In this document: piece by piece, positions 7,374-16,231 of the stretch
How the letters are laid out: every line of letters starts with the position of its first letter
How positions within the stretch are numbered: the stretch's first letter is position 1
DNA from: Aquabacterium commune
GTDB lineage: Bacteria > Pseudomonadota > Gammaproteobacteria > Burkholderiales > Burkholderiaceae_C
NCBI RefSeq assembly: GCF_004362855.1
Contig: NZ_SNXW01000003.1
Location: 186,001-250,000 of the forward strand
Direction of reading: 5' to 3'
DNA: 64,000 nucleotides
Notes under the pieces: model-generated
Told to the model about the DNA's origin: nothing
What the model saw: the letters and a program-made list of their open reading frames with translations, nothing else
Database searches by the model: none
Position numbers and translations under genes: made by a program

Positions 7374-8600
7374 TCAAAGCGCAATCGACTGCCGCTTCAA
7401 CACCTCGGCCATTGCTTGGTCGATGCGTTTCAAGACCCAACTGGTGCCGTCTTCGGCGACGTAGCCTGTGTTGCTCAGACCGAATGCGGCGAACTCACCT
7501 GCCCTGTCCACCACCACCTCGGCCATGAAGCCGGGCACGTGGCCTGTGTGGGTCAGCAACTTGCGCCCGGGCGTGGCCGTGGCTTCCCAGCCCCATGTGT
7601 AGTGGCCATCAGACACCGTGCGCAGGTCGTTCACATAGGTCTGCGGCAGCGGCGTGAGCTGCCCACGCAGCGCCAGCACATGCCAGCGCAACCACTGCGC
7701 GTAGGCCGCGCCGGTACAGGCCCAGTGACCGTCTGGCGCCATGATGTCCAGCCAGTCCTTGGTGGCAATGTCCTCTTCGGTGGCCTCGACCACAGCCAAG
7801 GCACCGGCCGCACCCTCGTGCCCCCACAGCAGGTCAGTGGGACTGGGCACAGGCGAACGCCAGGCACCTTGCAGTGCCAGCGGCTGTGCGAGCACTTCGT
7901 CGAACAGGGTTTCGAAGGCTTTGCCCGTGTGCGCCTCGACGATGGCGGCGGCCAGCACGTAGCCGGCGTTCGAGTAGTGGAAGTCTCGTCCTGGCACGAT
8001 GCCTTCAACGGGCGGCTGGGCCAGCAGCCAGCGGGCGAAGTAAGCGCGACGACCTTCCATGGTCTCGGGCAAGGGGCGGGGGTCGGCCTGAACAGCTGCG
8101 ATGAAGGCGTCCTCTTCCGGGCCGCTGCCATTGAACGCCGGCAAGCCGCCGCGGTGGTGCAGCAAGTCGGCCAGAGTCACCTGAGCAAGGTCGGGGTGGA
8201 TGTCGCCAGCCCATTCTGTGAAGGCTTGCGGCAACGTCAGTGAAAGGGCTGGGCCCCCGAGATCGGCCAGCGCCACGATGGCGGCGCAGGTCATGGCCTT
8301 GGTGTTCGAGCCGATGGCGAAGCGGTCCTGCGGGGCCACCGGGGCGCCCTCGCCAAGGCGCCGCTTGCCCGCCACTGCCACGGTGAAGGACTTGTCGGTC
8401 ACCTGGCCCAGCGCTACCCCAACCAAGCCCGAATCGACGGCGGCATCGGCCTGAGTTCTGAGCGGGGCCGCAGCCTGATCCTGTTCAGGCTCATCCGATC
8501 CACCACCGCACGCTGCCAGGCTCAGGCCCAATCCGGCAGACAGGAACAGTTGCAGTACCGAACGGCGGCTCAAAGTTGAATCGATGGGGTGCTTGGACAT
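7374..8600 (-). CDS. Serine hydrolase of the beta-lactamase/D-aminopeptidase (S12) family, lipoprotein
   Basis: A 408-aa exported serine hydrolase related to class C beta-lactamases, carboxypeptidases and esterases. The catalytic motifs are SNTK (Ser98-Lys101), YSN in FHYSNAGY, and HTG in LLTHTGHVPG (the KTG equivalent). The N-terminus SRRSVLQLFLSAGLGLSLAAC carries a twin-arginine-like motif and a lipobox ending at Cys31, so it is probably exported as a lipoprotein. The ATG at 8600 begins MSKHPIDS; an open frame continues upstream to 8945 but lacks the signal. The substrate cannot be told from sequence; a true beta-lactamase role is unlikely given how divergent it is. It lies 89 bases downstream of another exported hydrolase on the same strand. 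Confidence 0.88.
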   Translation of the reverse strand: MSKHPIDSTLSRRSVLQLFLSAGLGLSLAACGGGSDEPEQDQAAAPLRTQADAAVDSGLVGVALGQVTDKSFTVAVAGKRRLGEGAPVAPQDRFAIGSNTKAMTCAAIVALADLGGPALSLTLPQAFTEWAGDIHPDLAQVTLADLLHHRGGLPAFNGSGPEEDAFIAAVQADPRPLPETMEGRRAYFARWLLAQPPVEGIVPGRDFHYSNAGYVLAAAIVEAHTGKAFETLFDEVLAQPLALQGAWRSPVPSPTDLLWGHEGAAGALAVVEATEEDIATKDWLDIMAPDGHWACTGAAYAQWLRWHVLALRGQLTPLPQTYVNDLRTVSDGHYTWGWEATATPGRKLLTHTGHVPGFMAEVVVDRAGEFAAFGLSNTGYVAEDGTSWVLKRIDQAMAEVLKRQSIAL

Positions 8601-8689
8601 GCTGGAATCTTGAAGTTGCGATGCCTGGCACTGTGCGAGGCGGCACCCAAAGAGAAGCCAAAGTCCGCGTGTTCGCCGCCCTCTGCGCG

Positions 8690-9526
8690 TCACCGACGAG
8701 GCGGCATGGCTGCTGCGTCCAACAGATGGTCGAGCGCCTGCACCACACGCTCGGGCGCATCTCGATGGAGGTAGTGCCCTGATGTCGATACGGTCTCTGC
8801 GGGCGCCCCCAGGCGTTGCTGCCAGTCCAGACGCAGCCGAGCCAGGGTCCGTTGGTACTCGTCGGTCTCCAGCGGGCCGAAGCGGCCCGAAAACACCAGC
8901 CTGGCAGGCACCGTGGATGGCCATGGCGGCAACGCGTCGAGGCATTGCGCCTGGGCGTCGAACTCGGCGCGCATGGTGGACGTGAAGACCGTGCTGCGCA
9001 GGCCGCTCAGCAGCGCGGCCGTCTTTGGCGCATCGCGCTGCAGCGTGGCCCAGTGCTCGGGATGGGTGGGGTCCAGCAGCAGCAGTCCAGCGGTCTCTTG
9101 CGGGTACAGCCTTGCGAAGGCGACCTGGTACAGGCCACCCAAGGAATGGCCCACCAGCAGGTATGGCGGCGGAACATCGGCATCGCGAAGTGCGGCGTGC
9201 AATTCACGCGCGGCGTGACAGGGGTCTCGTGGCGCCGATGTCGAAGCGCTGTCGCCATAGCCAGGACGATCCAACGCGAAGACGCGGTGACGTGCGGTCA
9301 GCTCGGGCCAGACAGTGCGCCAGGTCTGGCGGCCGTCGCCCAGGCCGCTTTGCAGCACGACGACAGGCATCTTCTGCGGGCCATCCAGTGCGTACGCCAT
9401 GGCGCCGGAAGATGCCGACGTGTAGCCCTGGCGCGGAACCTGCGCGCAAGCGGTCAACAGGAGCGTGCCGACAAGCGCCGCCATCCAACGGCAACGCGCA
9501 TGCGATGGTGCAAGATGGGGATGCAT
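8690..9526 (-). CDS. Alpha/beta-fold hydrolase, probable lipoprotein
   Basis: A 278-aa alpha/beta-hydrolase with complete catalytic residues: Ser in LLVGHSLGGLY, Asp in LLLLDPTHPEHW and His in VSTSGHYLHRD. An HG-equivalent strand VVVLQSGLGDGRQTW precedes them. The start ATG at 9526 gives MHPHLAPSHARCRWMAALVG and then a hydrophobic stretch ending in the lipobox LLTAC, so it is probably anchored in the membrane facing the periplasm. Starting further upstream would bury the signal sequence. It is transcribed divergently from the response-regulator gene at 9649, with 122 bases between them, and may be regulated by that two-component system. The substrate is unknown. Confidence 0.86.
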   Translation of the reverse strand: MHPHLAPSHARCRWMAALVGTLLLTACAQVPRQGYTSASSGAMAYALDGPQKMPVVVLQSGLGDGRQTWRTVWPELTARHRVFALDRPGYGDSASTSAPRDPCHAARELHAALRDADVPPPYLLVGHSLGGLYQVAFARLYPQETAGLLLLDPTHPEHWATLQRDAPKTAALLSGLRSTVFTSTMRAEFDAQAQCLDALPPWPSTVPARLVFSGRFGPLETDEYQRTLARLRLDWQQRLGAPAETVSTSGHYLHRDAPERVVQALDHLLDAAAMPPRR

Positions 9527-9610
9527 GAGGGTCGAGTGTTGAAGTTTCAGGCGCAAGACTGTGGGCTTTTCTTGCCGCACAAATGGCCCACAGTATCGCG
9601 TCGGCAAGCT

Positions 9611-9641
9611 TTGGCTTTCCCAAAGGTTGGGGCGCTATAGT
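9611..9641 (+). promoter_or_regulatory. Promoter candidate of the two-component operon (possible leaderless transcript)
   Basis: ttggct (9611-9616) and tatagt (9636-9641) form a -35/-10 pair with a 19-base spacer. The -10 ends only 7 bases before the ATG at 9649, and there is no Shine-Dalgarno sequence between them. Transcription would start at or very near the start codon, which suggests a leaderless mRNA. Confidence 0.45.
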
Positions 9642-9648
9642 CAATTTC

Positions 9649-10302
9649 ATGCACATCCTTCTGGTGGAAGACGACCTTGATCTTGGCCCCGCGCTGTTGG
9701 CCGCCTTGAAGGCAGATGGCATGAGCGCGCAATGGGTGCGCCGCGCCGCCGATGCCCGTGCCGCGCTCTCGCCCGAGGTGGATCTGGTGCTGCTGGATCG
9801 CGCCCTGGCCGGTCAGGAAGGGCTGGACCTGTTGCGGCACTGGCGAAAGAAGCGCATCAGGACGCCGGTGATCGTCATCACCGCACGGTCCGCGCTGACG
9901 GATCGGCTCGAAGGCCTGGACGATGGTGCCGATGACTACCTCGTCAAGCCCTTCGAGATACCGGAGTTGCTGTCGCGCGTGAGGGCCGTGCACCGCCGCC
10001 ATCGGCAACAAGCCAGCGAGCTGTGGGAGCTGGGCGAGATGACGGTGTCGCCGCGCTCGCACCAGGCCTGGCTGAAGGGCGAACTGCTGGCCTTGTCGGC
10101 ACGCGAATTCCAGCTGCTGCTGGCCCTGGCCAAGGACATCGGTGCGGTGGTGCCCAAGCAGGTGCTAGGACATTTGCTGGAACCACTGGGTGAGCCGGTG
10201 GATGCGGCCACCGTGGAAGTGCACCTGTCCAACTTGCGCCGCAAGATCGGCGCCGAGCGCATCCGCACCGTGCGCGGCGTGGGCTACCAGCTCAGGCCAT
10301 GA
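9649..10302 (+). CDS. OmpR/PhoB-family response regulator (QseB/PmrA-like)
   Basis: A 217-aa DNA-binding response regulator. The receiver domain begins MHILLVEDDLDLG with the acidic pair, the phospho-acceptor is Asp50 in VDLVLLDRALAG, Thr/Ser sits in VIVITAR, and the conserved Lys is in DDYLVKPF. The C-terminal half is a winged helix with LSAREFQLLLAL, EVHLSNLRRKIG and IRTVRGVGYQLRP. The usual LPG after the phospho-site is replaced by ALAG. I chose the ATG at 9649 because the receiver fold starts there; upstream in-frame codons add only unrelated residues. It overlaps its sensor kinase by 4 bases (ATGA), so the pair is translationally coupled. Confidence 0.95.
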   Translation: MHILLVEDDLDLGPALLAALKADGMSAQWVRRAADARAALSPEVDLVLLDRALAGQEGLDLLRHWRKKRIRTPVIVITARSALTDRLEGLDDGADDYLVKPFEIPELLSRVRAVHRRHRQQASELWELGEMTVSPRSHQAWLKGELLALSAREFQLLLALAKDIGAVVPKQVLGHLLEPLGEPVDAATVEVHLSNLRRKIGAERIRTVRGVGYQLRP

Positions 10303-11702
10303 GCAGGCAAGCGTCGCTGCAAGGACGGCTGGTGCGCGTGCTGCTGCTGGCGGTGGTGCTGGTCTCTGCCGTGCTGGTGGGCCTGGACTACCTGGCGTTC
10401 AGATCTGGCATTTCCGATCGTGTGGCCCAACGCTCTGCGGCCGAGGCCTTGGGCGAGGCGCTGGCCGATGTGGATGAATCCGTCGCCGCAGCCATCGTGC
10501 GCGCCACCGAGCTTCAATTCAATCGATCGCGGCGTGCTGCCGGTTTGCCCGACATCGAAGACCTGGCCTTCGAGCTCCAGACCCACGAAGGGGCGCAGGT
10601 CTACGCTGCCGCAGCACTGAAGGAACAGCCGCCGCTGACGCTGCAGCAGGCGAGGCAGAAAGTCTTACAGGTACGGGGGCGCGACTACTGGCCCTGCCTG
10701 CACGAAACCGCTCGCTGGCGCGTCATCCTTCTTGAGCCGGTGGTGGAGGACAGCCTCTTGCTGCGCTGGCTCAGCGGTGGACTGCTGCCCTCTGTCCTGG
10801 TGGCCATTCCCCTGCTGGGGCTGCCACTGTGGTGGGCTGTTCGAACCGGGCTTGCGCCCCTGCGCCGATTGGTCACGGCCCTGGCTCAGCGGGATGCCGC
10901 CACACTGACGCCCTTGCAGCTCGATCTGCGGTATGCCGAACTTCAGCCCATCGTGGGCGCCATCGATGGCCTGCTGGCGCGCGCGCGCCAGCATCTGGAT
11001 CACGAGCGCACGTTGACGCACAACACCGCGCACGAGCTGCGCACCCCGCTGGCGGTGGTCGCAGCCCATGCCCATGCCCTGGCCACCACGTCCGACGGCG
11101 CTGCTGCAGAGGTGGCCCGAGAGGGCATCGCTCGCGGCGTGCAACGCACATCGCATCTGGTGGAGCAGTTGCTGACCTTGGCCGGGCTGGAGTCCCCCGG
11201 TGCACCGCGGGCCACCGAGCCCATTGACCTGGTGGCGCTGTGCCGCCAGCACCTGATCGACCTGACGCCAATGGCCGATGCCCGCGGCATCGAGATGGCC
11301 CTGCTGTCACCGGAACAGTGTCAGGCCACGGTGCTCGTACCGGCCATCCACTCCATCATCGACAACCTCTTGCGCAATGCCCTCAACCACTGTCCACCAG
11401 GCGCTCAGGTGGAACTGCGGCTCACGCGTCAGGATGGTGAGTTACGCATCGAAGTGCAAGACAACGGCCCGGGCATGCCGTCCGAGGTGCGCGCACGCGC
11501 CTTTGAGCGATTTTTCCGAGGTCAAGGGGCCGGCCCCGGCTCGGGCTTGGGACTGACAATCGTGAACGAAGCGGCCCGGCTGCTGGGAGCTCGTGTGTCC
11601 CTGGCAGACAGGGACGAAGGGACAGGACTTCGAGTGACCGTCGTGTGGCGCGATGGCTGCAACCAGCCTGAACCGATCACCCTGCCCAGCTTGCGGTGCT
11701 GA
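10299..11702 (+). CDS. Sensor histidine kinase (QseC/PmrB-like)
   Basis: A 467-aa inner-membrane sensor kinase. Transmembrane helix 1 is about residues 11-29 and helix 2 about 158-179. A periplasmic sensor of some 125 residues lies between them, with no Cache or PAS motif I recognise. A HAMP-like linker (RTGLAPLRRLV) follows, then the H-box HNTAHELRTPL with His245, the N-box IDNLLRNALNHC, G1 DNGPGMP and G2 GSGLGLTIVNEA. It phosphorylates the regulator encoded just upstream. The signal is unknown. The flanking exported hydrolases suggest an envelope-related stimulus, which is inference. Confidence 0.94.
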   Translation: MSRQASLQGRLVRVLLLAVVLVSAVLVGLDYLAFRSGISDRVAQRSAAEALGEALADVDESVAAAIVRATELQFNRSRRAAGLPDIEDLAFELQTHEGAQVYAAAALKEQPPLTLQQARQKVLQVRGRDYWPCLHETARWRVILLEPVVEDSLLLRWLSGGLLPSVLVAIPLLGLPLWWAVRTGLAPLRRLVTALAQRDAATLTPLQLDLRYAELQPIVGAIDGLLARARQHLDHERTLTHNTAHELRTPLAVVAAHAHALATTSDGAAAEVAREGIARGVQRTSHLVEQLLTLAGLESPGAPRATEPIDLVALCRQHLIDLTPMADARGIEMALLSPEQCQATVLVPAIHSIIDNLLRNALNHCPPGAQVELRLTRQDGELRIEVQDNGPGMPSEVRARAFERFFRGQGAGPGSGLGLTIVNEAARLLGARVSLADRDEGTGLRVTVVWRDGCNQPEPITLPSLRC

Positions 11703-11724
11703 GCCTCATGACCTGGCCGCCCCT

Positions 11725-12567
11725 TCACTCCTGCATCCGCAAGCGCCGCTGGGCTTCTTCCTCTTGCGCATCGTCGATCTCGCGTATCACCGCACCCAGG
11801 TCCACCGGCCCCTCGGCGTGTTTGAACTGGCCCGTCAGCACGGTGTCGGGCGTCAGGGCGCCTTGCTCGTACAGCGCCCAGATCTCGGGCCCGTGGTCGG
11901 TGCCCAGCAGGTCGGGGGCGAAGGCGCCGAAGAAGTCGCGCAGGTTGCCCACGTCGCGCAGCAGCATGCGCTTGGCGTGGTTGTTGCCAGCCGCGTCCAC
12001 GGCCTGCGGCAGGTCGATGATGACCGGGCCGTCTTGCGCCAGCAGGATGTTGAATTCAGACAGGTCGCCGTGCACCACCCCGGCACACAGCATGCGAACC
12101 ACTTCGGTCAGCAGGGTCGCGTGGTGGGCGCGCGCTTCTTCGGGCGTGAAGGCCACGTCGTTGAGGCGTGGCGCGGCGTCGCCTTCGGCATCGGCCACCA
12201 GCTCCATCAGCAAGACGCCATCGAGGAAGTTGTAGGGCTGGGGCACGCGCACACCGGCTGCGGCCAGTCGGTACAGGGCATCGACTTCGGCGCTTTGCCA
12301 TGCCGCTTCCTGCGCCTGCCGCCCAAAGCGGGTGCCCTTGGCCATGGCCCGGGCTTGGCGCGTGTTCTTGGTTTTGCGGTTCTCGGTGTAGTCCACCGCC
12401 TGGCGGAAGCTGCGGTTGGTCGCCTCTTTGTAGATCTTGGCGCACAGCGTTTGCTCGCCACGCCTGACCACGTACACCATGGCCTCCTTGCCGCTCATGA
12501 GTTGGCGCACGACGGTGTCGATCAAACCCTCTTCGACAAGGGACTGCAGTCTGGGAGGTGTTTTCAT
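11725..12567 (-). CDS. RIO1-type atypical serine/threonine protein kinase
   Basis: A 280-aa RIO-family kinase. Visible kinase elements are the P-loop-like SGKEAMVYVV, Lys in TLCAKIYKE, the catalytic loop VVHGDLSEFNIL (Asp and Asn), and the metal-binding VIIDLPQAVD in place of DFG. The bacterial versions are mostly of unknown target. It converges with the sensor kinase gene (22-base gap) and has no operon partner, so context says nothing about its substrate. The ATG at 12567 is the natural start. The tandem-repeat tract begins about 80 bases upstream of this start. Confidence 0.92.
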   Translation of the reverse strand: MKTPPRLQSLVEEGLIDTVVRQLMSGKEAMVYVVRRGEQTLCAKIYKEATNRSFRQAVDYTENRKTKNTRQARAMAKGTRFGRQAQEAAWQSAEVDALYRLAAAGVRVPQPYNFLDGVLLMELVADAEGDAAPRLNDVAFTPEEARAHHATLLTEVVRMLCAGVVHGDLSEFNILLAQDGPVIIDLPQAVDAAGNNHAKRMLLRDVGNLRDFFGAFAPDLLGTDHGPEIWALYEQGALTPDTVLTGQFKHAEGPVDLGAVIREIDDAQEEEAQRRLRMQE

Positions 12568-12645
12568 CAGGGGGCGGTTGGCGCCGGTGCATGGAGGTAG
12601 CGGCGCATGCTAACCCACTGCACAGCACTGCTCGGCACCCCTCCC

Positions 12646-12750
12646 AAACCGCGGCCCTCCGCACACAAACCGCGACCTTCCGCACCCAAAGTGCCATGCG
12701 TGCCGCTCAAACTGCGGCGCTCGGCGCAAAAAGCGCCGCGCATGGCACGC
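12646..12750. repeat. Five degenerate 21-bp tandem repeats
   Basis: Five consecutive 21-base units begin at 12646, 12667, 12688, 12709 and 12730, each opening with aaa. Units 1 and 2 share 18 of 21 bases, units 1 and 4 share 16, and units 1 and 5 share 14; unit 3 is the most divergent. Read in the arfB frame they give heptapeptides such as QTAALRT, QTATFRT and QTAALGA. This is a minisatellite-like array. Confidence 0.7.
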
Positions 12751-12785
12751 GCGATCTCATCCCGACACATCGCGCAGTGCCATCG

Positions 12786-12869
12786 TCCGCACTTTTTGCG
12801 ACAAGGTCGGCGCTGAAAGTGGCAGCGTCCGCGCTTTTCGCGACAGCCTTGCCGCTGCAAGTGCCGTCG
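12786..12869. repeat. Two 42-bp tandem repeats (twice the 21-bp unit)
   Basis: Copies at 12786-12827 and 12828-12869 match at about 31 of 42 positions. The first 18 bases of each (tccgc.cttttt/c gcgaca type) differ at only two. Because 42 is twice 21, this looks like a higher-order continuation of the array at 12646-12750, separated by about 35 bases. Confidence 0.65.
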
Positions 12870-12989
12870 ATGGCACTCGGTGACGCAAAAGATGACTCGG
12901 CGTGTGCGGCGCTTCGCACTCCGAGTGCCAACGCTGCCACTGTCCGACCGAAGGCCGCGCCCGGCCATGCCATGCACAATGCGCGCACC

Positions 12990-13403
12990 ATGGCCACCGC
13001 CCCTTTCAGCCCCACCCTCCGCGAAGACGAGGTCGAGATCACCGCCGTGCGTGCCCAGGGCGCCGGGGGTCAGAACGTCAACAAGGTGTCCAGCGCCATC
13101 CACCTGCGCTTCGACATCAGCGCTTCCTCTTTGCCCGAGGACATCAAGGCGCGCTTGCTCTGCCTGAGCGACCGCCGCATCACCGCTCTGGGCGTGGTGG
13201 TGCTGAAGGCGCAAACGCACCGCAGCCAGGACATGAACCGCAGCGAGGCCTTGGCCCGCCTGCAGGAACTCATCGACAGCGTGGCCAGCGTGCCGCCCGA
13301 GCGCCGCGCCACCAAACCGACGCGCGCTTCGCAGCGTCGCCGCGTCGAGGGCAAGCGCCAGCGCAGCGAGGTCAAAACCCTGCGCGGGCGGGTCAGCGAC
13401 TGA
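12990..13403 (+). CDS. arfB: Alternative ribosome-rescue factor / peptidyl-tRNA hydrolase ArfB
   Basis: A 137-aa class-I release-factor-like protein that frees ribosomes stalled on non-stop mRNAs by hydrolysing peptidyl-tRNA. The catalytic GGQ (residues 26-28) lies in RAQGAGGQNVNKVSS, as in YaeJ/ArfB. The C-terminal tail is the expected basic, flexible ribosome-channel segment (RRVEGKRQRSEVKTLRGRVSD). About 137 aa fits the family. The start is ATG at 12990; another in-frame ATG lies at 12972. The frame stays open back to 12558, but that extension is repeat-derived and foreign to the family. Confidence 0.93.
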   Translation: MATAPFSPTLREDEVEITAVRAQGAGGQNVNKVSSAIHLRFDISASSLPEDIKARLLCLSDRRITALGVVVLKAQTHRSQDMNRSEALARLQELIDSVASVPPERRATKPTRASQRRRVEGKRQRSEVKTLRGRVSD

Positions 13404-13406
13404 GCG

Positions 13407-14021
13407 CTAGCCCCCGGCCAGCCAGCCCGCCAGTTCCGCCGCCGACTTCACGCCCAGCTTGGCGAACACCCGTGCGCGGTGCACCTCCACCGTCCGCACG
13501 GCGATGTGCAGCTCGTCGCCGATCACCTTGTTGAGCTTGCCCGCGGCCACGCGCTGCATGACCTCGCGTTCGCGCTCGCTCAGGCTGTCCAGGCGGGCCT
13601 GGCGTTCCAGGGCGGCGGCGTTGTCGGCCACCGAGGCGGCTTCCACGGCCAGCGCCTGCGCGATGCGGTCCGCCAGGGTGTTGTCGCTGTAAGGCTTTTC
13701 CAGGAAGTCGAAAGCGCCTTTCTTGAGCGCCTCGACCACCATGGGGATGTCGCCGTGGCCGCTCAGGAACAGCACCGGGTTGCGCAGGCCGAGTTCGATC
13801 AGCGCCTCGTGCAACTGCAGCCCGGACATCTGCGGCATGCGCACGTCCAGCACGAACACGCCGCGCACCGGGCGGCGCAGCTGCTGGCGCTGGTGCGCCA
13901 GCGCGTCCAGCAGGGCCTGGCCGCTGTCGTAGGTCTGCACCAGCAGCCCGCGCGAGCCCAGCAGGAAGGCCAGCGCGTCGCGCACCACGGCCTCGTCGTC
14001 CACCAGATAGACCGTCGTCAT
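13407..14021 (-). CDS. dctR: FixJ/NarL-type response regulator DctR of the C4-dicarboxylate system
   Basis: A 204-aa response regulator. The receiver opens [17 protein letters not shown], the phospho-site is Asp59 in [13 protein letters not shown], Ser/Thr lies in LFLSGHGD and Lys in FLEKPYSD. The C-terminal LuxR-type helix-turn-helix contains [15 protein letters not shown] and [16 protein letters not shown]. The preceding kinase gene overlaps it by 4 bases (ATGA). Position opposite dctPQM matches the Rhodobacter DctS-DctR arrangement, in which this regulator activates the TRAP transporter. Its 3' end comes within 3 bases of the arfB stop. Confidence 0.93.
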   Translation of the reverse strand: MTTVYLVDDEAVVRDALAFLLGSRGLLVQTYDSGQALLDALAHQRQQLRRPVRGVFVLDVRMPQMSGLQLHEALIELGLRNPVLFLSGHGDIPMVVEALKKGAFDFLEKPYSDNTLADRIAQALAVEAASVADNAAALERQARLDSLSEREREVMQRVAAGKLNKVIGDELHIAVRTVEVHRARVFAKLGVKSAAELAGWLAGG

Positions 14022-16033
14022 GCCAATTCCTCTCTTGTGTCATCGCAGGCTTCATCGCCCTCCCTGCGCGTCGGCAGGGTGAACGAAAACACCGCGCCGC
14101 CCTCGGGCGCATCGTGGGCCTCCAGCGCACCGTAATGCAACTCGACGATGGAGCGGCAAATCGCCAGGCCCATGCCCATGCCTTCGCTCTTGGTCGTGAA
14201 AAAAGGCTCGCACAGGCTGGCCGCACTCTGCCCGCCCAGGCCCGGCCCGTTGTCGGCCACCTCCACGCGCACCGTGCCCGGCCCGACCGACCCACCCGGC
14301 CCACCCGGTGCCACCGAGATGCGCACGCGCCGCGGCTGAGGCTGGTGCGAGAGCGCATCGCAGGCATTGCGCACGAGGTTGGCCACCACCTGCTCGATGA
14401 GCACGGCATCGGCCACCACGGGCGGCAGGTGGTCGTCGGTCACGTGGACGATCTCGACCTGGTGGCGCTCGATGTCGCGCTTGAGCAGGCTGAGTGCAGA
14501 CGCGATCACGGCGTGCAGGTCGCACAGCTCGCGCTGGGGCTCGCGCCGCGTCAGGAAATCGCGGATGCGCTTGACGATGCGGGCCGCTGCCCCGGCCTGC
14601 TCACCCTGGCGCTGCAGGGCCTTGAGGATGGGCTCGGGCACGTCGCTGCGGCCCGACAAGGCGTTGAGGATGCCCGCGTTGTAGCTGGTGATGGCCGACA
14701 GCGGCTGGTTGAGTTCGTGCGCCAGGGTCGAGGCCACCTCGCCCAGCATGGTCAGGCGCGCGTGGTGGGCCATGGCCTCCATCTGGCGGCGCTCGCGCTC
14801 TTCGAGGTGCTTGCGCTCGGTGATGTTCACCACCGAGGCCATCCAGCCGATCTGCACGCCCTGGGCGTCCACCAGTGGCGCTTCATAGACCATCACCTCG
14901 ACGATGCGCCCATCGGCATGCTGCCAGCGCGACTCGTACCCCCCGCGCGGGGCCTGACCGGCCATGTTGCGCAGGTGGCGCGTCATGCTCTGGTCCATCT
15001 CCTCGGGCACCCAGTAGGGCATGGGGGGCAGCAGGCCGACCAGTTCTTCCGGCTGGCGCCCCACCATGTCGGCCATGGTCTTGTTGACATAGACGAGGCG
15101 GCCTTCGAGGTCGCGGGCGCGGATGCCCACGGCCAGGGAGTCTTCCATCGCGGTGCGCCAGGCCGCTTCGGTGCGCCAGGCCTCTTCGGCCCGCGTGACG
15201 CTGCGCATTTGCTTGCGCAGCATGACCGAGGCCAGGCCGATCAGGCACAGGAAGCCGCCCATCAGGGCCATCGGCAAGGTGCGCCACCAGGGCGTGACGC
15301 GGTCGCGCGCCGACAGCTCCAGCCAGGCATTGGGCAAGGTCGCGCCCAGGCTGACGCGGTACCAGGCCTGGCGTGGGTCGCGCGGGCCGTCCACCGTGGC
15401 CGCGATCACCGTGTCGGACACATCGACCAGGCGGATGTCGTACTTGCTGGCCAGCCACCAGGGCACCTTCTGGCGCAGCAACGCGGCAGCCGAGTAGCGC
15501 GCCACCAGCAAGCCGGCGGCATGTTCGCCATGGCCGTTCAACGAGGCCGACAGGTGCCCGGCCAGCCCACCCTCGTCACCGATGCGCCGGGACAGGTCGT
15601 TGGCGGGGATGCTGTCGTCAGGCACGTGGCCCATGATGCGGCCGGCCTCGCCCAACCAGGTCACGCTGACCCAGAAGCGGCGCAGGCCGTCGAGCACGAA
15701 GGGGTGGCCGTTGAACTGTGCGGGCGTCACCCTGCCGGCGTCGATGGCCTCGGCCAGGCGGCGCAACTGGGTCAGCTCGCCGTCCAGGCGGCCGGTGATC
15801 TGGGCTTCGAGCGACAGGGCGTCGGAAATCATCGCGGCGCGCTGGGTGTCGAGGTCGTTGAGCTCCTGGGCGCGCAGCCAGGCCATCACGCCCAGGACCA
15901 CGACCAGGGACAGCACCAGCGGCCAGGCCCACAAAGAGGTCAGCGTGCCAAAGCGGGAGCCAAACAGCCGCAGGCGCGGACGCGGCGGCACCGAAAGGGC
16001 CGGACGAGGGGGGGCACTGACGCGGGGGTTCAC
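14018..16033 (-). CDS. dctS: Sensor histidine kinase DctS (C4-dicarboxylate sensing)
   Basis: A 671-aa membrane kinase. TM1 is about residues 33-53, a periplasmic sensor covers about 55-250, and TM2 is about 252-272. A PAS domain follows (about 290-410), ending [11 protein letters not shown]. The H-box [14 protein letters not shown] has His439; the N-box is [12 protein letters not shown]1 DNGPGLG and G2 [16 protein letters not shown]. The [10 protein letters not shown]-box is typical of the DctB/DctS group. The start is uncertain: I use GTG at 16033, just ahead of the basic N-terminus; an in-frame ATG at 16132 would add 33 residues. Neither has a good ribosome-binding site. It is divergent from dctP. 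Confidence 0.9.
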   Translation of the reverse strand: MNPRVSAPPRPALSVPPRPRLRLFGSRFGTLTSLWAWPLVLSLVVVLGVMAWLRAQELNDLDTQRAAMISDALSLEAQITGRLDGELTQLRRLAEAIDAGRVTPAQFNGHPFVLDGLRRFWVSVTWLGEAGRIMGHVPDDSIPANDLSRRIGDEGGLAGHLSASLNGHGEHAAGLLVARYSAAALLRQKVPWWLASKYDIRLVDVSDTVIAATVDGPRDPRQAWYRVSLGATLPNAWLELSARDRVTPWWRTLPMALMGGFLCLIGLASVMLRKQMRSVTRAEEAWRTEAAWRTAMEDSLAVGIRARDLEGRLVYVNKTMADMVGRQPEELVGLLPPMPYWVPEEMDQSMTRHLRNMAGQAPRGGYESRWQHADGRIVEVMVYEAPLVDAQGVQIGWMASVVNITERKHLEERERRQMEAMAHHARLTMLGEVASTLAHELNQPLSAITSYNAGILNALSGRSDVPEPILKALQRQGEQAGAAARIVKRIRDFLTRREPQRELCDLHAVIASALSLLKRDIERHQVEIVHVTDDHLPPVVADAVLIEQVVANLVRNACDALSHQPQPRRVRISVAPGGPGGSVGPGTVRVEVADNGPGLGGQSAASLCEPFFTTKSEGMGMGLAICRSIVELHYGALEAHDAPEGGAVFSFTLPTRREGDEACDDTREELA

Positions 16034-16156
16034 GGCGTCAAGCGTAACGGCAAGCGCCAGCGGATGGGGATGAACGACAGACAAGGGTTTACGCGCAGCC
16101 AAAGCGCCGGCAGTGTAGGCCGCAAGCCGCATTCCGGCACACCCGCAGGCGCGGAA

Positions 16157-16170
16157 TGTGGATCCCCACA
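16157..16170. promoter_or_regulatory. Inverted repeat in the dctS-dctP divergent region
   Basis: tgtgg-atcc-ccaca is a perfect 5-bp inverted repeat with a 4-base spacer. A second imperfect dyad, ctggggccacag, follows at about 16181-16192. It lies 62 bases before the dctP start in the shared control region of dctS and dctP, so it is a candidate DctR operator. The assignment rests on position only. Confidence 0.3.
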
Positions 16171-16231
16171 ATGGCCGCCCGCTGGGGCCACAGAAACAAT
16201 CGTTCACATCACCCCACACGGAGATCGCCCC

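Larger units (their letters stand above)
12568..12989. other. Intergenic region between the RIO kinase and arfB, filled by tandem repeats
   Basis: About 420 bases between divergent genes. Its main content is a decayed minisatellite (12646-12750 and 12786-12869, listed separately). A frame in phase with arfB is open across the whole region, but the repeats and the absence of a ribosome-binding site make coding unlikely. Promoters for both flanking genes should lie here; I cannot identify them. Confidence 0.6.

Noticed and set aside
12558-12989. 144-codon N-terminal extension of ArfB
   Set aside because: ArfB proteins are about 140 aa, and the extension consists mainly of the tandem repeat. 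Kept only as a question in the findings.
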